Source of the DNA: an uncultured Selenomonadales bacterium
GTDB taxonomy: Bacteria; Bacillota; Negativicutes; Selenomonadales; Selenomonadaceae
Assembly: GCA_947304355.1 (NCBI GenBank)
Contig: CAMZAX010000010.1
Location: 1-64,000 of the forward strand
Direction of reading: 5' to 3'
DNA: 64,000 nt
The number at the start of each line of letters is the position of its first letter. Position 1 is the stretch's first letter. The translations under genes were made by a program, and so were the position numbers. Positions 7,613 through 14,653 of this stretch are shown piece by piece. The notes under the pieces are model-generated. The model was not told where the DNA came from. It did not search any database and saw only the letters and a program-made list of their open reading frames with translations.

Positions 7613-9930
7613 AACTTGACGGCTTGAAAAATTTTCACTTCATAGGAATCGGCGGCGTGGGCATGAGCGCACTCGCCAAAATTTTAATCGCACGCGGGCT
7701 TGAAGTCAGCGGCTCGGACGCCAAAGACTCGTCGACGCTTGACATGTTGCGCGGGCTCGGCGCACGGATTTTCGTCGGGCACAGGGCGGAAAATATCCTT
7801 GACGACGCCGGTAAGCCTGTCGACGCAATCGTCTGTTCGTCAGCCATTCCCGCCGACAATCCCGAAATCGTCGCGGCTGCAAAGTTCAAAATCCCTAAAC
7901 TGCACCGCTCCGACATCAACGCTTGGCTGCTGAATTCGCGCAAGGGCATTGCAGTCGCTGGCTCGCACGGCAAAACCACGACGACTTCAATGATCGGGTA
8001 CGTCTTGCACAGCGCGGGCGTCGACCCGACGATTGTCATCGGCGGCGAATCGCTTGACTTGGGCACGGGCGCGATTCTCGGCAAAAGCGATTGGCTCGTC
8101 AGTGAGGCGGACGAAAGTGACGGCACATTTGTCACGCTCAAGCCCGCCGTCGCCGTCGTCACCAACGTCGAGGACGACCACCTTGACCACTACGGCTCAA
8201 TGGACAAAATTCGCGACGCGTTCAAAAATTTTATCGAGAATGTCGACCGCGAAACGGGCGTTGCCGTCCTGTGCTTTGACAACGAAAATCTGCGCGGGCT
8301 TGCAAAGATAATTGACCGCAACGTAATTTCCTACGCGATTGACTGCGACGCGGACTTCACGGCGCACAATATCCGCACGACGAGCAAGGGCGTCAACTTT
8401 GAAGTCATGCACGGCGACGACCTTTTGGGCAGAGTGCAGTTGGCGATTCACGGGCGGCACAACGTCTTGAACGCGTTGGCGACGGTTGCCACGGCTCTCC
8501 ACGTCGGCGTTACGTTCGATAAGATTGTCGAAGGCTTGCGCAACTTCCACGGCGCGAAACGTCGTTTCCAGACCAAGGGGCGTCTTCAAAATATTTTGGT
8601 TGTCGACGACTACGCGCACCACCCGACCGAGATTGCAGCGACGCTCAAAGCCGCCCGCGAGCTTAAGCCAAACAAAATCATTTGCATTTTCCAACCGCAC
8701 AGATATTCACGGACACAGCTTTTGCTGAAGGAATTCGGCAGCGCGTTCGCCGAAGCCGACATGCTGATTTTGACGGACGTTTATTCGGCGGGCGAAGAAA
8801 AAATTTTGGGCGTCAGCGGCGAATCAATTCTGCGCGAGGTTTTAAGTCAAACCAATCAAGCCGTGTCGTACATCCCCAAGCGCGAAGACATTGCCGCCTT
8901 CCTCAAAGACCGTCTGTCGCCGGGCGATTTGGTTATCACGATGGGCGCGGGCGACATCTGCAAGACGGGCGAAGAACTTTTGGCTTTGCTCAAGGCTGAA
9001 CGGCGGCGCAAGATTGTCGTGCTGTGCGGCGGCACGTCCACCGAGGCTGAAGTTTCGCGGCGCACGGGCAAGGCGATTTACGACGCGCTCAAGTCCAAAA
9101 ATTACAACGTCGAGCTTATGGAGCTTAACCCGCAGACTTTTGCCGCCGACATTCGCGAAAAGGATTGCAGTATCGTCTTCAACGCGGTGCACGGTCGCTA
9201 CGGCGAGGACGGTCTGATTCAAGGCACGCTTGACATGCTCAAAATCCCCTACACGGGTTCGGGCGTCCTGTCCGCCGCGCTGACCATGGACAAGGTCGCC
9301 ACGAAACATTTCCTTAACTCCGCGCAGATTTCCACGCCGCGCTTTGCCGTTTACCGCGAAGTCGACAGACGCACCGAGCTTGCCGCCGAGATTGAACGGA
9401 CGTTCGGCTTGCCCGTGGTTATTAAAGCCGCCGCGCAGGGTTCGAGTATCGGCGTGACGATCGTCGAGGATTCGCTGGACATCGAGCCGGCGATTGACAA
9501 CGCGTTCATCTTCGGCGACGAAATTTTGGTTGAAGAATTTATCGAAGGTCGCGAGCTGACGGTTGCGGTTTGCGGCAACGAGGACGACGCAGAGGCAATG
9601 CCCGTCATTGAAATCACGACGACGACGGGTCGCTACGACTACAAGACGAAATACACCAAAGGCATGTCGACGCACATTTGCCCCGCGCCGCTGAGCGACG
9701 ACTTGACCGACGAAGTGCAACGGCTTGCGGTTGCGGCATTCAAAATCTGCAAGTGCGCGGGCGTGGCGCGTGTTGACATGATGCTTTCCGAAAAGAACGT
9801 ACCCTACGTCATTGAAGTCAATTCGGTGCCGGGCATGACGGAGACATCGCTTGTGCCCGACGCGGCGCGCGCGGCGGGTATCGACTTCCCTGAGCTGTGC
9901 GAAAAAATTCTTGCGCTGTCCGAGTGCTGA
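7609..9930 (+). CDS. murC-ddl: MurC--Ddl fusion: UDP-MurNAc--L-alanine ligase / D-alanine--D-alanine ligase
   Basis: A single 773-residue ORF joins two enzymes of peptidoglycan precursor synthesis. Residues 1 to about 460 are MurC (IGGVGMSALA, ATP loop AVAGSHGKTTTTSMIG, YAHHPTEI), which adds the first L-alanine. From about residue 465 (RKIVVLCGGTSTEAEVS) the chain is a D-Ala-D-Ala ligase of ATP-grasp type, with GRYGEDG, AAAQGSSIGV and IEVNSVPGMTE. There is no stop or restart between the parts, and both look intact. The TTG start has GGAGGA upstream and overlaps the murG stop. It is the last gene of the operon and is followed by a terminator. Fusions of this order are known in Chlamydiae. Confidence 0.93.
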   Translation: MKLDGLKNFHFIGIGGVGMSALAKILIARGLEVSGSDAKDSSTLDMLRGLGARIFVGHRAENILDDAGKPVDAIVCSSAIPADNPEIVAAAKFKIPKLHRSDINAWLLNSRKGIAVAGSHGKTTTTSMIGYVLHSAGVDPTIVIGGESLDLGTGAILGKSDWLVSEADESDGTFVTLKPAVAVVTNVEDDHLDHYGSMDKIRDAFKNFIENVDRETGVAVLCFDNENLRGLAKIIDRNVISYAIDCDADFTAHNIRTTSKGVNFEVMHGDDLLGRVQLAIHGRHNVLNALATVATALHVGVTFDKIVEGLRNFHGAKRRFQTKGRLQNILVVDDYAHHPTEIAATLKAARELKPNKIICIFQPHRYSRTQLLLKEFGSAFAEADMLILTDVYSAGEEKILGVSGESILREVLSQTNQAVSYIPKREDIAAFLKDRLSPGDLVITMGAGDICKTGEELLALLKAERRRKIVVLCGGTSTEAEVSRRTGKAIYDALKSKNYNVELMELNPQTFAADIREKDCSIVFNAVHGRYGEDGLIQGTLDMLKIPYTGSGVLSAALTMDKVATKHFLNSAQISTPRFAVYREVDRRTELAAEIERTFGLPVVIKAAAQGSSIGVTIVEDSLDIEPAIDNAFIFGDEILVEEFIEGRELTVAVCGNEDDAEAMPVIEITTTTGRYDYKTKYTKGMSTHICPAPLSDDLTDEVQRLAVAAFKICKCAGVARVDMMLSEKNVPYVIEVNSVPGMTETSLVPDAARAAGIDFPELCEKILALSEC

Positions 9931-9939
9931 AAAAAATTT

Positions 9940-9976
9940 ATCCCCGGCGTCGCGTTGACGTTGGGGATTTTTATTT
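9940..9976 (+). terminator. Rho-independent terminator of the mur operon
   Basis: A 12-bp stem (ATCCCCGGCGTC with GACGTTGGGGAT, two G-U pairs) and a 5-base loop are followed by TTTTTATTTT, just after the murC-ddl stop. Confidence 0.88.
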
Positions 9977-9980
9977 TGCG

Positions 9981-10020
9981 CAAAAAAAATTGCCGACAAG
10001 CTAATTTTTCTTGTCAGCAA
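9981..10020 (-). terminator. Terminator of the BRO-N gene (minus strand)
   Basis: On the minus strand, TTGCTGACAAG pairs with CTTGTCGGCAA (one mismatch or wobble) and is followed by eight T. The hairpin includes the stop codon of the gene at 10001. Confidence 0.8.
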
Positions 10021-10867
10021 TGAGATTAACGTATTCGACGAAATTTTTTGTTGCGACAACCAAAGATTTGTCGTCGCGTTCAACGTTGTAGACTTTCGAC
10101 AAGCCGACGATTAATTTCTCCAACGTTTTGATGATTCTGCACGCTTCGTCGTATTCTATGTCGAAAAATTCGTTGCCCAACGCAAACGGAGCAAATATCG
10201 TGTGGCAAGCCCACTCAAGCAAGCGAGCGACTTTGCGCGGGAACAAAGCAGTCTGATAATATGTTTTTTCCGTGCGCCCCTTGACGTGCGGCAGGCGTTT
10301 TTTTGCGTCGTGGCTGTGCCCGATTTTGACTTTGTCGCCAACTTTGGCAGCGTAAATACCGGCGGGCGTTTTCTGTCCGGCAACACGATTAGGATTTTTT
10401 ACCTTCGCGGGCTTGGCGACGGCGGCGGGCGCGGTTTCGCCTGTGAGGGAATAGGTGCCGTTCTTGCGAATCGCCGGCATGATTTCGTAGGCGACTTTGT
10501 ATTGGAATTTTTTTGCCGCCGCATTGTTCGCCTTCATCGCTAAAAAGTAAAACCATTGTTCGGGGATGTAATTGCCCGATTTAACGTCGGGGTCGTCCTT
10601 GCCGAGGCAATCGCAATCGCGCAGATACTTGTTGATACGCTCCCAACGAATAGCTGTGTAAGGTTTGTAACCACTTGTGGGGACAGTATCCCCACTTTTG
10701 GGCGATTTGTCCCCACAAGTGGGGACACGATTTTTTTTGACTTGCACGATACCGAGCCCGACAGCAACGTCGTCAACGAGGAGATGAACGGTGCCAACGG
10801 AGTCAGCGTAACCGTGCACATTATAAACCTCGAAGATTTGCGGGTCGAAATTTGTTTGCGTGTCCAA
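10001..10867 (-). CDS. Phage-antirepressor-like protein: BRO-N domain plus GIY-YIG-like (T5orf172/MUG113) domain
   Basis: A 288-residue protein. The first half has the BRO-N/antirepressor pattern (FYFLAMKANNAAAKKFQ, EIMPAIRKNGTYSL). The second half begins AGIYAAKVGDKVKIGHS and continues to NEFFDIEYDEA, resembling the T5orf172/MUG113 branch of GIY-YIG nuclease folds. Such proteins are common in phages and mobile elements, where BRO-N binds DNA. TTG at 10867 is chosen because AAAGGAAG lies 7 bases upstream; the ORF track start at 10885 lies inside that ribosome site. There are no other phage genes around it, so it may be a stranded mobile-element gene. Its coding sequence contains a perfect 15-bp inverted repeat. 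Confidence 0.72.
   Translation of the reverse strand: MDTQTNFDPQIFEVYNVHGYADSVGTVHLLVDDVAVGLGIVQVKKNRVPTCGDKSPKSGDTVPTSGYKPYTAIRWERINKYLRDCDCLGKDDPDVKSGNYIPEQWFYFLAMKANNAAAKKFQYKVAYEIMPAIRKNGTYSLTGETAPAAVAKPAKVKNPNRVAGQKTPAGIYAAKVGDKVKIGHSHDAKKRLPHVKGRTEKTYYQTALFPRKVARLLEWACHTIFAPFALGNEFFDIEYDEACRIIKTLEKLIVGLSKVYNVERDDKSLVVATKNFVEYVNLIADKKN
10671..10722. repeat. Perfect 15-bp inverted repeat within the BRO-N gene
   Basis: CCACTTGTGGGGACA at 10671-10685 and its exact complement at 10708-10722 are separated by 22 bases that contain a further GGGGATA-like copy. On the coding strand it encodes VPTCGDKSPKSGDTVPTSG, an internal peptide repeat, so tandem-repeat expansion is an alternative origin. 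Confidence 0.75.
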
Positions 10868-10943
10868 GAAATCACTTCCTTTCAATAAAACGACGGGGAC
10901 AACGGCTTTTCAGTCAATACACACCAACACCTTTCGGTTGAAC

Positions 10944-10972
10944 TTGACAATCGCCAAGCCCTTTGCTAGAAT
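10944..10972 (+). promoter_or_regulatory. Near-consensus sigma-70 promoter for an orphan RNA
   Basis: TTGACA, a 17-base spacer and TAGAAT give one of the best promoters in the window. It points away from the minus-strand BRO-N gene and towards a region with no plus-strand gene. Confidence 0.8.
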
Positions 10973-10978
10973 TAACGA

Positions 10979-11104
10979 TACAGGAATCCTGGGCGCGTTG
11001 CGCGTCACTTGTAGGAACTTATCAGCGGTGATTATACCGTAAAGCGGGTGAAGCGTCAAGCGAAAGTTGATACTTCGCCCGCGTCAACAGGTCTTATTTT
11101 TTTT
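10979..11104 (+). ncRNA. Candidate structured non-coding RNA, unidentified
   Basis: The region between two minus-strand genes has its own promoter and ends in a T-run at 11095-11104. Base pairing by eye gives a closing stem (CCTGGGCGCG with CGCGTCAACAGG, AA bulged), a hairpin (GCGGT/ACCGT) and a long hairpin (CGGGTGAAG...CTTCGCCCG). The three helices meet like a three-way junction, and the closing stem directly precedes the T-run, so it may double as terminator. No convincing ORF is present; a 14-codon TTG ORF is the only option. It lacks the SRP apical motif, has no tmRNA-like features, and is short for 6S RNA. Confidence 0.55.
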
Positions 11105-11109
11105 GCAAA

Positions 11110-11146
11110 TAAAAAATTCCCGCAAGACGAACCTTGCGGGTTTTTG
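11110..11146. terminator. Bidirectional terminator hairpin
   Basis: A perfect 8-bp stem CCCGCAAG/CTTGCGGG with a 6-base loop is flanked by T5 on the plus side and a T-rich run on the minus side. It can end the minus-strand kinase transcript and back up the RNA terminator on the plus strand. Confidence 0.85.
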
Positions 11147-11157
11147 ATTGTCGTGAT

Positions 11158-13395
11158 TCAGGCGGGCAGAATCTTTGCGAGCGTCTCCATCATCTTGAGC
11201 ACGTCGATAGGCTTGGCAATGTGCGCGTTCATGCCGGCGTCGAGCGCGGCTTTCACGTCTTCGCTGAACGCGTTCGCCGTCATTGCGACAATCGGAATCT
11301 TCGCGAGCGCGGGGTCGGGCAACTGCCGAATCCGTTTCGCCGCCTCGTAGCCGTTCATAATCGGCATTTGAATATCCATAAGAATCGCGTCGTAATCGCC
11401 CGCCTTCGCCGCCGCAACCTTTTCGACAGCCTCGGAGCCGTCGCTTGCCGTGTCGACGATAAAGCCTTCGCTCTCAAGTAACATCTTGGCAATTTCGCGA
11501 TTAACTTCAATGTCGTCGACGAGCAAAAGTTTTTTGTCGGTGAAGTCGACAATCTGCGCGGCCAGGCGATTTTCTTCGGCGACTTCCTCTTGCATGTCTT
11601 CGGCAAGGTTGAACGTCACGTTGATGATAAATTCGGTGCCCTTGCCCAATTCGGTTTCGACGCGAATGTCGCCGCCCATAAGGTCGACGATGCTTTTGGT
11701 AATCGCCATGCCGAGCCCGGTGCCTTGAATCTTGCTGACGGTCGACGTGCGTTCGCGTTCAAATGCCTCAAAAACTTTCGCGGCGAATTCGGGCGTCATG
11801 CCGATGCCGCTGTCCTTTACGCGCAATTCGTAATCCGCCGCGCCGTCGTGACTGTCGCCGATTTGATTGAGCGTGACGGCAATGGTGCCACCGTCGGGCG
11901 TGAACTTGTAGGCATTGCTCAAAAGATTCAGAAGAACGCGATTCAAGCGGTTTTTGTCGCAGACGACGAACTTGTTGCGGACGCCCGAAGTGTCGACGCC
12001 GAACGAAATATTTTTGCCTTTCATCTGCGTGGCGAACATGTCGTGCACTTCGGCGAGCGCGGTCGCAATGTTCACGTCTTCAAGCTCTAGTTCAATCTTG
12101 CCGCTTTCGATACGGCTCATTTCAAGCACGTCGTTAATCAGGGCGAGCAAATGCTGACTGGACGCGTCGATTTTCTTCAGGAAGTCGTACATCCTGTCGG
12201 GAATGTTGTCGGGGCACGGTTCGTTCCGATACAATGGGCAAGCTTCGCAGACGTGGTGCAGTTCCTTGGCGAGGTTCAAGTAGCCGACGATAGCGTTCAT
12301 TGGCGTGCGAATGTCGTGGCTCATATTCGACAGGAATTGCGACTTGGCGCGCGAGCCTTCCTCGGCGCGTTCCTTCGCTGCAATAAGTTCCGCCTGCTGA
12401 CTTTTCAGCTGTTCGCTCTGTTGCTTAATCGTGTCGTAATGCTCCTGCAGTTGGTGCGTGTAAGCCTCCTGCGAATGAACGTAGCGAACTTGCATTACGG
12501 TGTAGCCGATAAGCAGAATCACGAACAGGCAACTTGAAATAATCATCGCGATAAGCCACGGGCGGCTGGTAACCATTTCTTCGAGCGTGATGTTTTCGTA
12601 ACGGTTGATTATCCATTTCTTGTTGAGCGCGTCGAGACGACCTTCCTGTTGCATTTGAATCAGGACGGCATTGACGCGGACGCGCAGTTGAGTATCTTCC
12701 GGGTGCAGGGCGAGCGTGCCGTAGACGTGCTGAACGGCGTAGCTTGGAAAGACGCCGTCAATGTCGAGCTTTTCGACGAACGCGCCGCCGACTTGAATCG
12801 GGCAGATGGCAAATTCATATTCGCCGCTTTTGAGCCCGTTGAAGATTCGCTGATACGAATGCACGTAAGAAATTTCGTCGTCGAGACCGAGCCCCGGCAT
12901 TTTGTGCAAGGACGCGACGCGACGCCCGTACAGTTCGGCGACGGACGAAATATCTTTGCGCCCGTAAACGACGTATTGCTTTTCGGTCGTCGGCAAGGTT
13001 GCAATAATCGCGGGATTGTTTATAATCAAATCGCTTTCCATGTTCATGATAATATCCGCGCCGCCGCTTAGGAAAATCCTGTTGGCGTCGTTCCAATCCA
13101 TAAGCGACAGGTCAAGATTCATTTGCAGGCGGTTGGCGATTTCGTTCATCATTTCCACGTCGTAGCCCTGGTAGTTGCCGTTTTCGTCGACGTAGGAGTA
13201 AGGCGCGTAGTCTTGGTCGGTCACGACGTGCAGAGTCTTTTTGAAGTTGTTGAGCGGCTGAATTTCGACTTTGGGCGCGTCGCGGAAGATGCCCGAAAGA
13301 TTGAAGTAAATGCCCGCGAAGATCGCCGTGAGGATTATCGGCAACGCGATCGCCGCTTTGACGAGTGTATCTTTTTTCGGTGCCTTAGTCTTCAT
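11158..13395 (-). CDS. Hybrid sensor histidine kinase with periplasmic SBP_bac_3 sensor and Cys-rich HisKA insertion
   Basis: A 745-residue inner-membrane kinase. An N-terminal membrane helix is followed by a solute-binding-type sensor (DQDYAPYSYVDENGNYQGYD), a second helix near residues 280-300, a coiled segment, HisKA (phospho-acceptor His near 360 in SHDIRTPMN), HATPase (NLLSNAYKF, GTGLGMA) and a C-terminal receiver (Asp near 674, ILMDIQMP). The sensor type suggests amino-acid or polar ligand sensing. No separate response regulator is adjacent. Between the two HisKA helices there is a roughly 16-residue insertion, HHVCEACPLYRNEPC, absent from the sister kinase at 44970-47873. ATG 13395 is chosen because GGAGG/AAGGA precede it; the 26 upstream residues are dropped. 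Confidence 0.88.
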   Translation of the reverse strand: MKTKAPKKDTLVKAAIALPIILTAIFAGIYFNLSGIFRDAPKVEIQPLNNFKKTLHVVTDQDYAPYSYVDENGNYQGYDVEMMNEIANRLQMNLDLSLMDWNDANRIFLSGGADIIMNMESDLIINNPAIIATLPTTEKQYVVYGRKDISSVAELYGRRVASLHKMPGLGLDDEISYVHSYQRIFNGLKSGEYEFAICPIQVGGAFVEKLDIDGVFPSYAVQHVYGTLALHPEDTQLRVRVNAVLIQMQQEGRLDALNKKWIINRYENITLEEMVTSRPWLIAMIISSCLFVILLIGYTVMQVRYVHSQEAYTHQLQEHYDTIKQQSEQLKSQQAELIAAKERAEEGSRAKSQFLSNMSHDIRTPMNAIVGYLNLAKELHHVCEACPLYRNEPCPDNIPDRMYDFLKKIDASSQHLLALINDVLEMSRIESGKIELELEDVNIATALAEVHDMFATQMKGKNISFGVDTSGVRNKFVVCDKNRLNRVLLNLLSNAYKFTPDGGTIAVTLNQIGDSHDGAADYELRVKDSGIGMTPEFAAKVFEAFERERTSTVSKIQGTGLGMAITKSIVDLMGGDIRVETELGKGTEFIINVTFNLAEDMQEEVAEENRLAAQIVDFTDKKLLLVDDIEVNREIAKMLLESEGFIVDTASDGSEAVEKVAAAKAGDYDAILMDIQMPIMNGYEAAKRIRQLPDPALAKIPIVAMTANAFSEDVKAALDAGMNAHIAKPIDVLKMMETLAKILPA

Positions 13396-13444
13396 GAAAG
13401 TCCTTACCTCCGCGCGGAGCCGTGTTAAAATTTTAAACGCGTAA

Positions 13445-13473
13445 ACTATATCAAAAAATATTTTGCTTGACAA
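13445..13473 (-). promoter_or_regulatory. Promoter of the SBP-sensor kinase
   Basis: On the minus strand TTGTCA, a 17-base spacer and TATAGT end about 50 bases before the kinase ATG. Confidence 0.7.
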
Positions 13474-13492
13474 CGAAAGGAGCGGACGCCCA

Positions 13493-13813
13493 ATGAAAAA
13501 TCTTTTAGCTTGCGTGCTTGCGCTGATAATTTGCGCGGCGGCGAACAGTGCGCTTGCCTCGCCGATTTCGGTTGACGGCTACTTCAAGGGGATAAAACTT
13601 TGCGGCAAGGTTCGCGTCGTGAATGCCTTTGCCGACATAAAAGTTCAAGTCGTCGACGCCTTCCCCGATTTGAAAGTCCTGCGCGTGTCGTCGTTCCCCG
13701 ATAAGATCGGCGAATGGGAATTCGTTCGGCACGGCGAAGACTTCACGATTCAATTTGTCGACGCATTCCCCGACATCAAGATTAAGTTCGTCGACGCGTT
13801 CCCGGGCTTGTAA
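13493..13813 (+). CDS. Small secreted repeat protein, VDAFPD-type repeats
   Basis: A 106-residue protein with a clear Sec signal peptide (MKNLLACVLALIICAAANSALA). The mature part is almost entirely repeats of the form V-V-D-A-F-P-D-hydrophobic-K, at least five copies with strict hydrophobic alternation, suggesting a short beta-solenoid or amyloid-like stack in the periplasm or at the surface. Small proteins with this repeat occur in other diderms, but I know no assigned function. AAAGGAG lies 10 bases before ATG 13493; the ORF track start at 13463 is too early. It is divergent from the kinase. Confidence 0.75.
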   Translation: MKNLLACVLALIICAAANSALASPISVDGYFKGIKLCGKVRVVNAFADIKVQVVDAFPDLKVLRVSSFPDKIGEWEFVRHGEDFTIQFVDAFPDIKIKFVDAFPGL

Positions 13814-13822
13814 AAATTTTCC

Positions 13823-13851
13823 TTGACAGTTTGCATTTGAACGTTTATAAT
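13823..13851 (+). promoter_or_regulatory. Consensus promoter of the tRNA-Val pair
   Basis: TTGACA, exactly 17 bases, TATAAT: a perfect sigma-70 consensus 36 bases upstream of the first tRNA. Confidence 0.9.
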
Positions 13852-13887
13852 TGCGCCTGTCTTGAAGGACGCAAGTTCTTGGGACGT

Positions 13888-13964
13888 GGGGTTGTAGCTC
13901 AGATGGTTAGAGTGCCTCGTTGACATCGAGGAGGTCACAGATTCGAGTTCTGTCAGCCCCACCA
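13888..13964 (+). tRNA. tRNA-Val (anticodon GAC)
   Basis: Full cloverleaf. Acceptor GGGGTTG pairs with CAGCCCC (one G-U), the anticodon stem CCTCG/CGAGG holds loop TTGACAT, and the T-arm contains TTCGAGT. The 3' CCA is encoded. The anticodon GAC reads GUC/GUU valine codons. Confidence 0.93.
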
Positions 13965-13980
13965 AAATTTTTTTTTATCG

Positions 13981-14056
13981 GCTCGCTTAGCTCAGTTGGT
14001 AGAGCATCTCCGTCACATGGAGGAGGTCGGGGGTTCGAGTCTCTCAGCGAGCACCA
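13981..14056 (+). tRNA. tRNA-Val (anticodon CAC)
   Basis: Acceptor GCTCGCT/AGCGAGC is perfect, CCA is encoded, and the D-arm is GCTCAGTTGGTAGAGC. Anticodon stem TCTCC/GGAGG holds loop GTCACAT, so the anticodon is CAC, reading GUG. The T-stem relies on two G-U pairs, and loop position 32 is G, slightly atypical. Confidence 0.88.
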
Positions 14057-14074
14057 CTCAATACGACAACAAAA

Positions 14075-14106
14075 AACGCCTTCCAAATCGGAGGGCGTTT
14101 TCGTTT
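14075..14106. terminator. Bidirectional terminator between tRNA-Val and ribH
   Basis: Stem AACGCCTTCC/GGAGGGCGTT is flanked by TTTTCGTTTT on the plus strand and TTTTTTG on the minus strand. It serves both the tRNA transcript and the convergent riboflavin operon. Confidence 0.85.
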
Positions 14107-14119
14107 TGCAAAAATCGTT

Positions 14120-14653
14120 TCAAGCATCGACGAGTTCTTGCACTTTCGGCGGACGACCGCGGGTTTTGCGCGGCTTGACGTTTTCGGCTTTCTTGAGCGT
14201 CTTGAACAGATTCGCCATTTCCATCGCGGAAACGGCAGCGTCGAAGCCTTTGTTGCCGGATTTGGTGCCCGCGCGCTCAATCGCCTGCTGAATGTTTTCC
14301 GTCGTGACGACACCGAAAATTGTCGGGACGCCGCTTTGCAGGCCGACGGCAGCCACGCCCTTGGAAACTTCGTTGCAGACGTAATCGTAATGCGTCGTCG
14401 CGCCGCGAATCACCGCGCCCAAACAGATTATCGCGTGAAATTTGCCCGTTGCCGCCATTTGTTTCGCGACAATCGGGATTTCAAACGCACCCGGCACCCA
14501 AACGACCGAAATATTTTCGTCGGGCGTCTCGTGGCGTTTCAGAGCGTCAAGTGCGCCGTCCAAAAGTTTGCCTGTGATGAATTCGTTGAAGCGCGCAACG
14601 ATTATCGCGAACTTCAAGCCTTTGCCGCTGATGTTGCCTTCGTAAACGTTCAT
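14120..14653 (-). CDS. ribH: 6,7-dimethyl-8-ribityllumazine synthase with basic AT-hook-like tail
   Basis: Condenses 5-amino-6-ribitylaminouracil with dihydroxybutanone phosphate in riboflavin synthesis. Family motifs are present: [39 protein letters not shown]. The core usually ends about residue 155; here it continues with [19 protein letters not shown], a lysine/arginine-rich stretch containing RGRPPK, which resembles an AT-hook. Lumazine synthase assembles into large shells, so the tail could display many DNA- or RNA-binding segments; that is speculation. It is the last gene of the operon, overlapping ribBA by 4 bases. Confidence 0.92.
   Translation of the reverse strand: MNVYEGNISGKGLKFAIIVARFNEFITGKLLDGALDALKRHETPDENISVVWVPGAFEIPIVAKQMAATGKFHAIICLGAVIRGATTHYDYVCNEVSKGVAAVGLQSGVPTIFGVVTTENIQQAIERAGTKSGNKGFDAAVSAMEMANLFKTLKKAENVKPRKTRGRPPKVQELVDA

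Noticed and set aside
8842-10083. 413-residue minus-strand ORF over ddl
   Set aside because: Shadow of murC-ddl; low-complexity Arg/His composition and no recognisable motif.
10979-11104. Identification of the RNA as SRP, tmRNA, RNase P or 6S RNA
   Set aside because: It lacks the SRP tetraloop region and any tmRNA-like tag reading frame, is far too short for RNase P, and is shorter than typical 6S RNA.
13981-14056. Reading the second tRNA as tRNA-Asp (GTC)
   Set aside because: The 7-base loop between the 5-bp stem TCTCC/GGAGG places CAC, not GTC, at positions 34-36.
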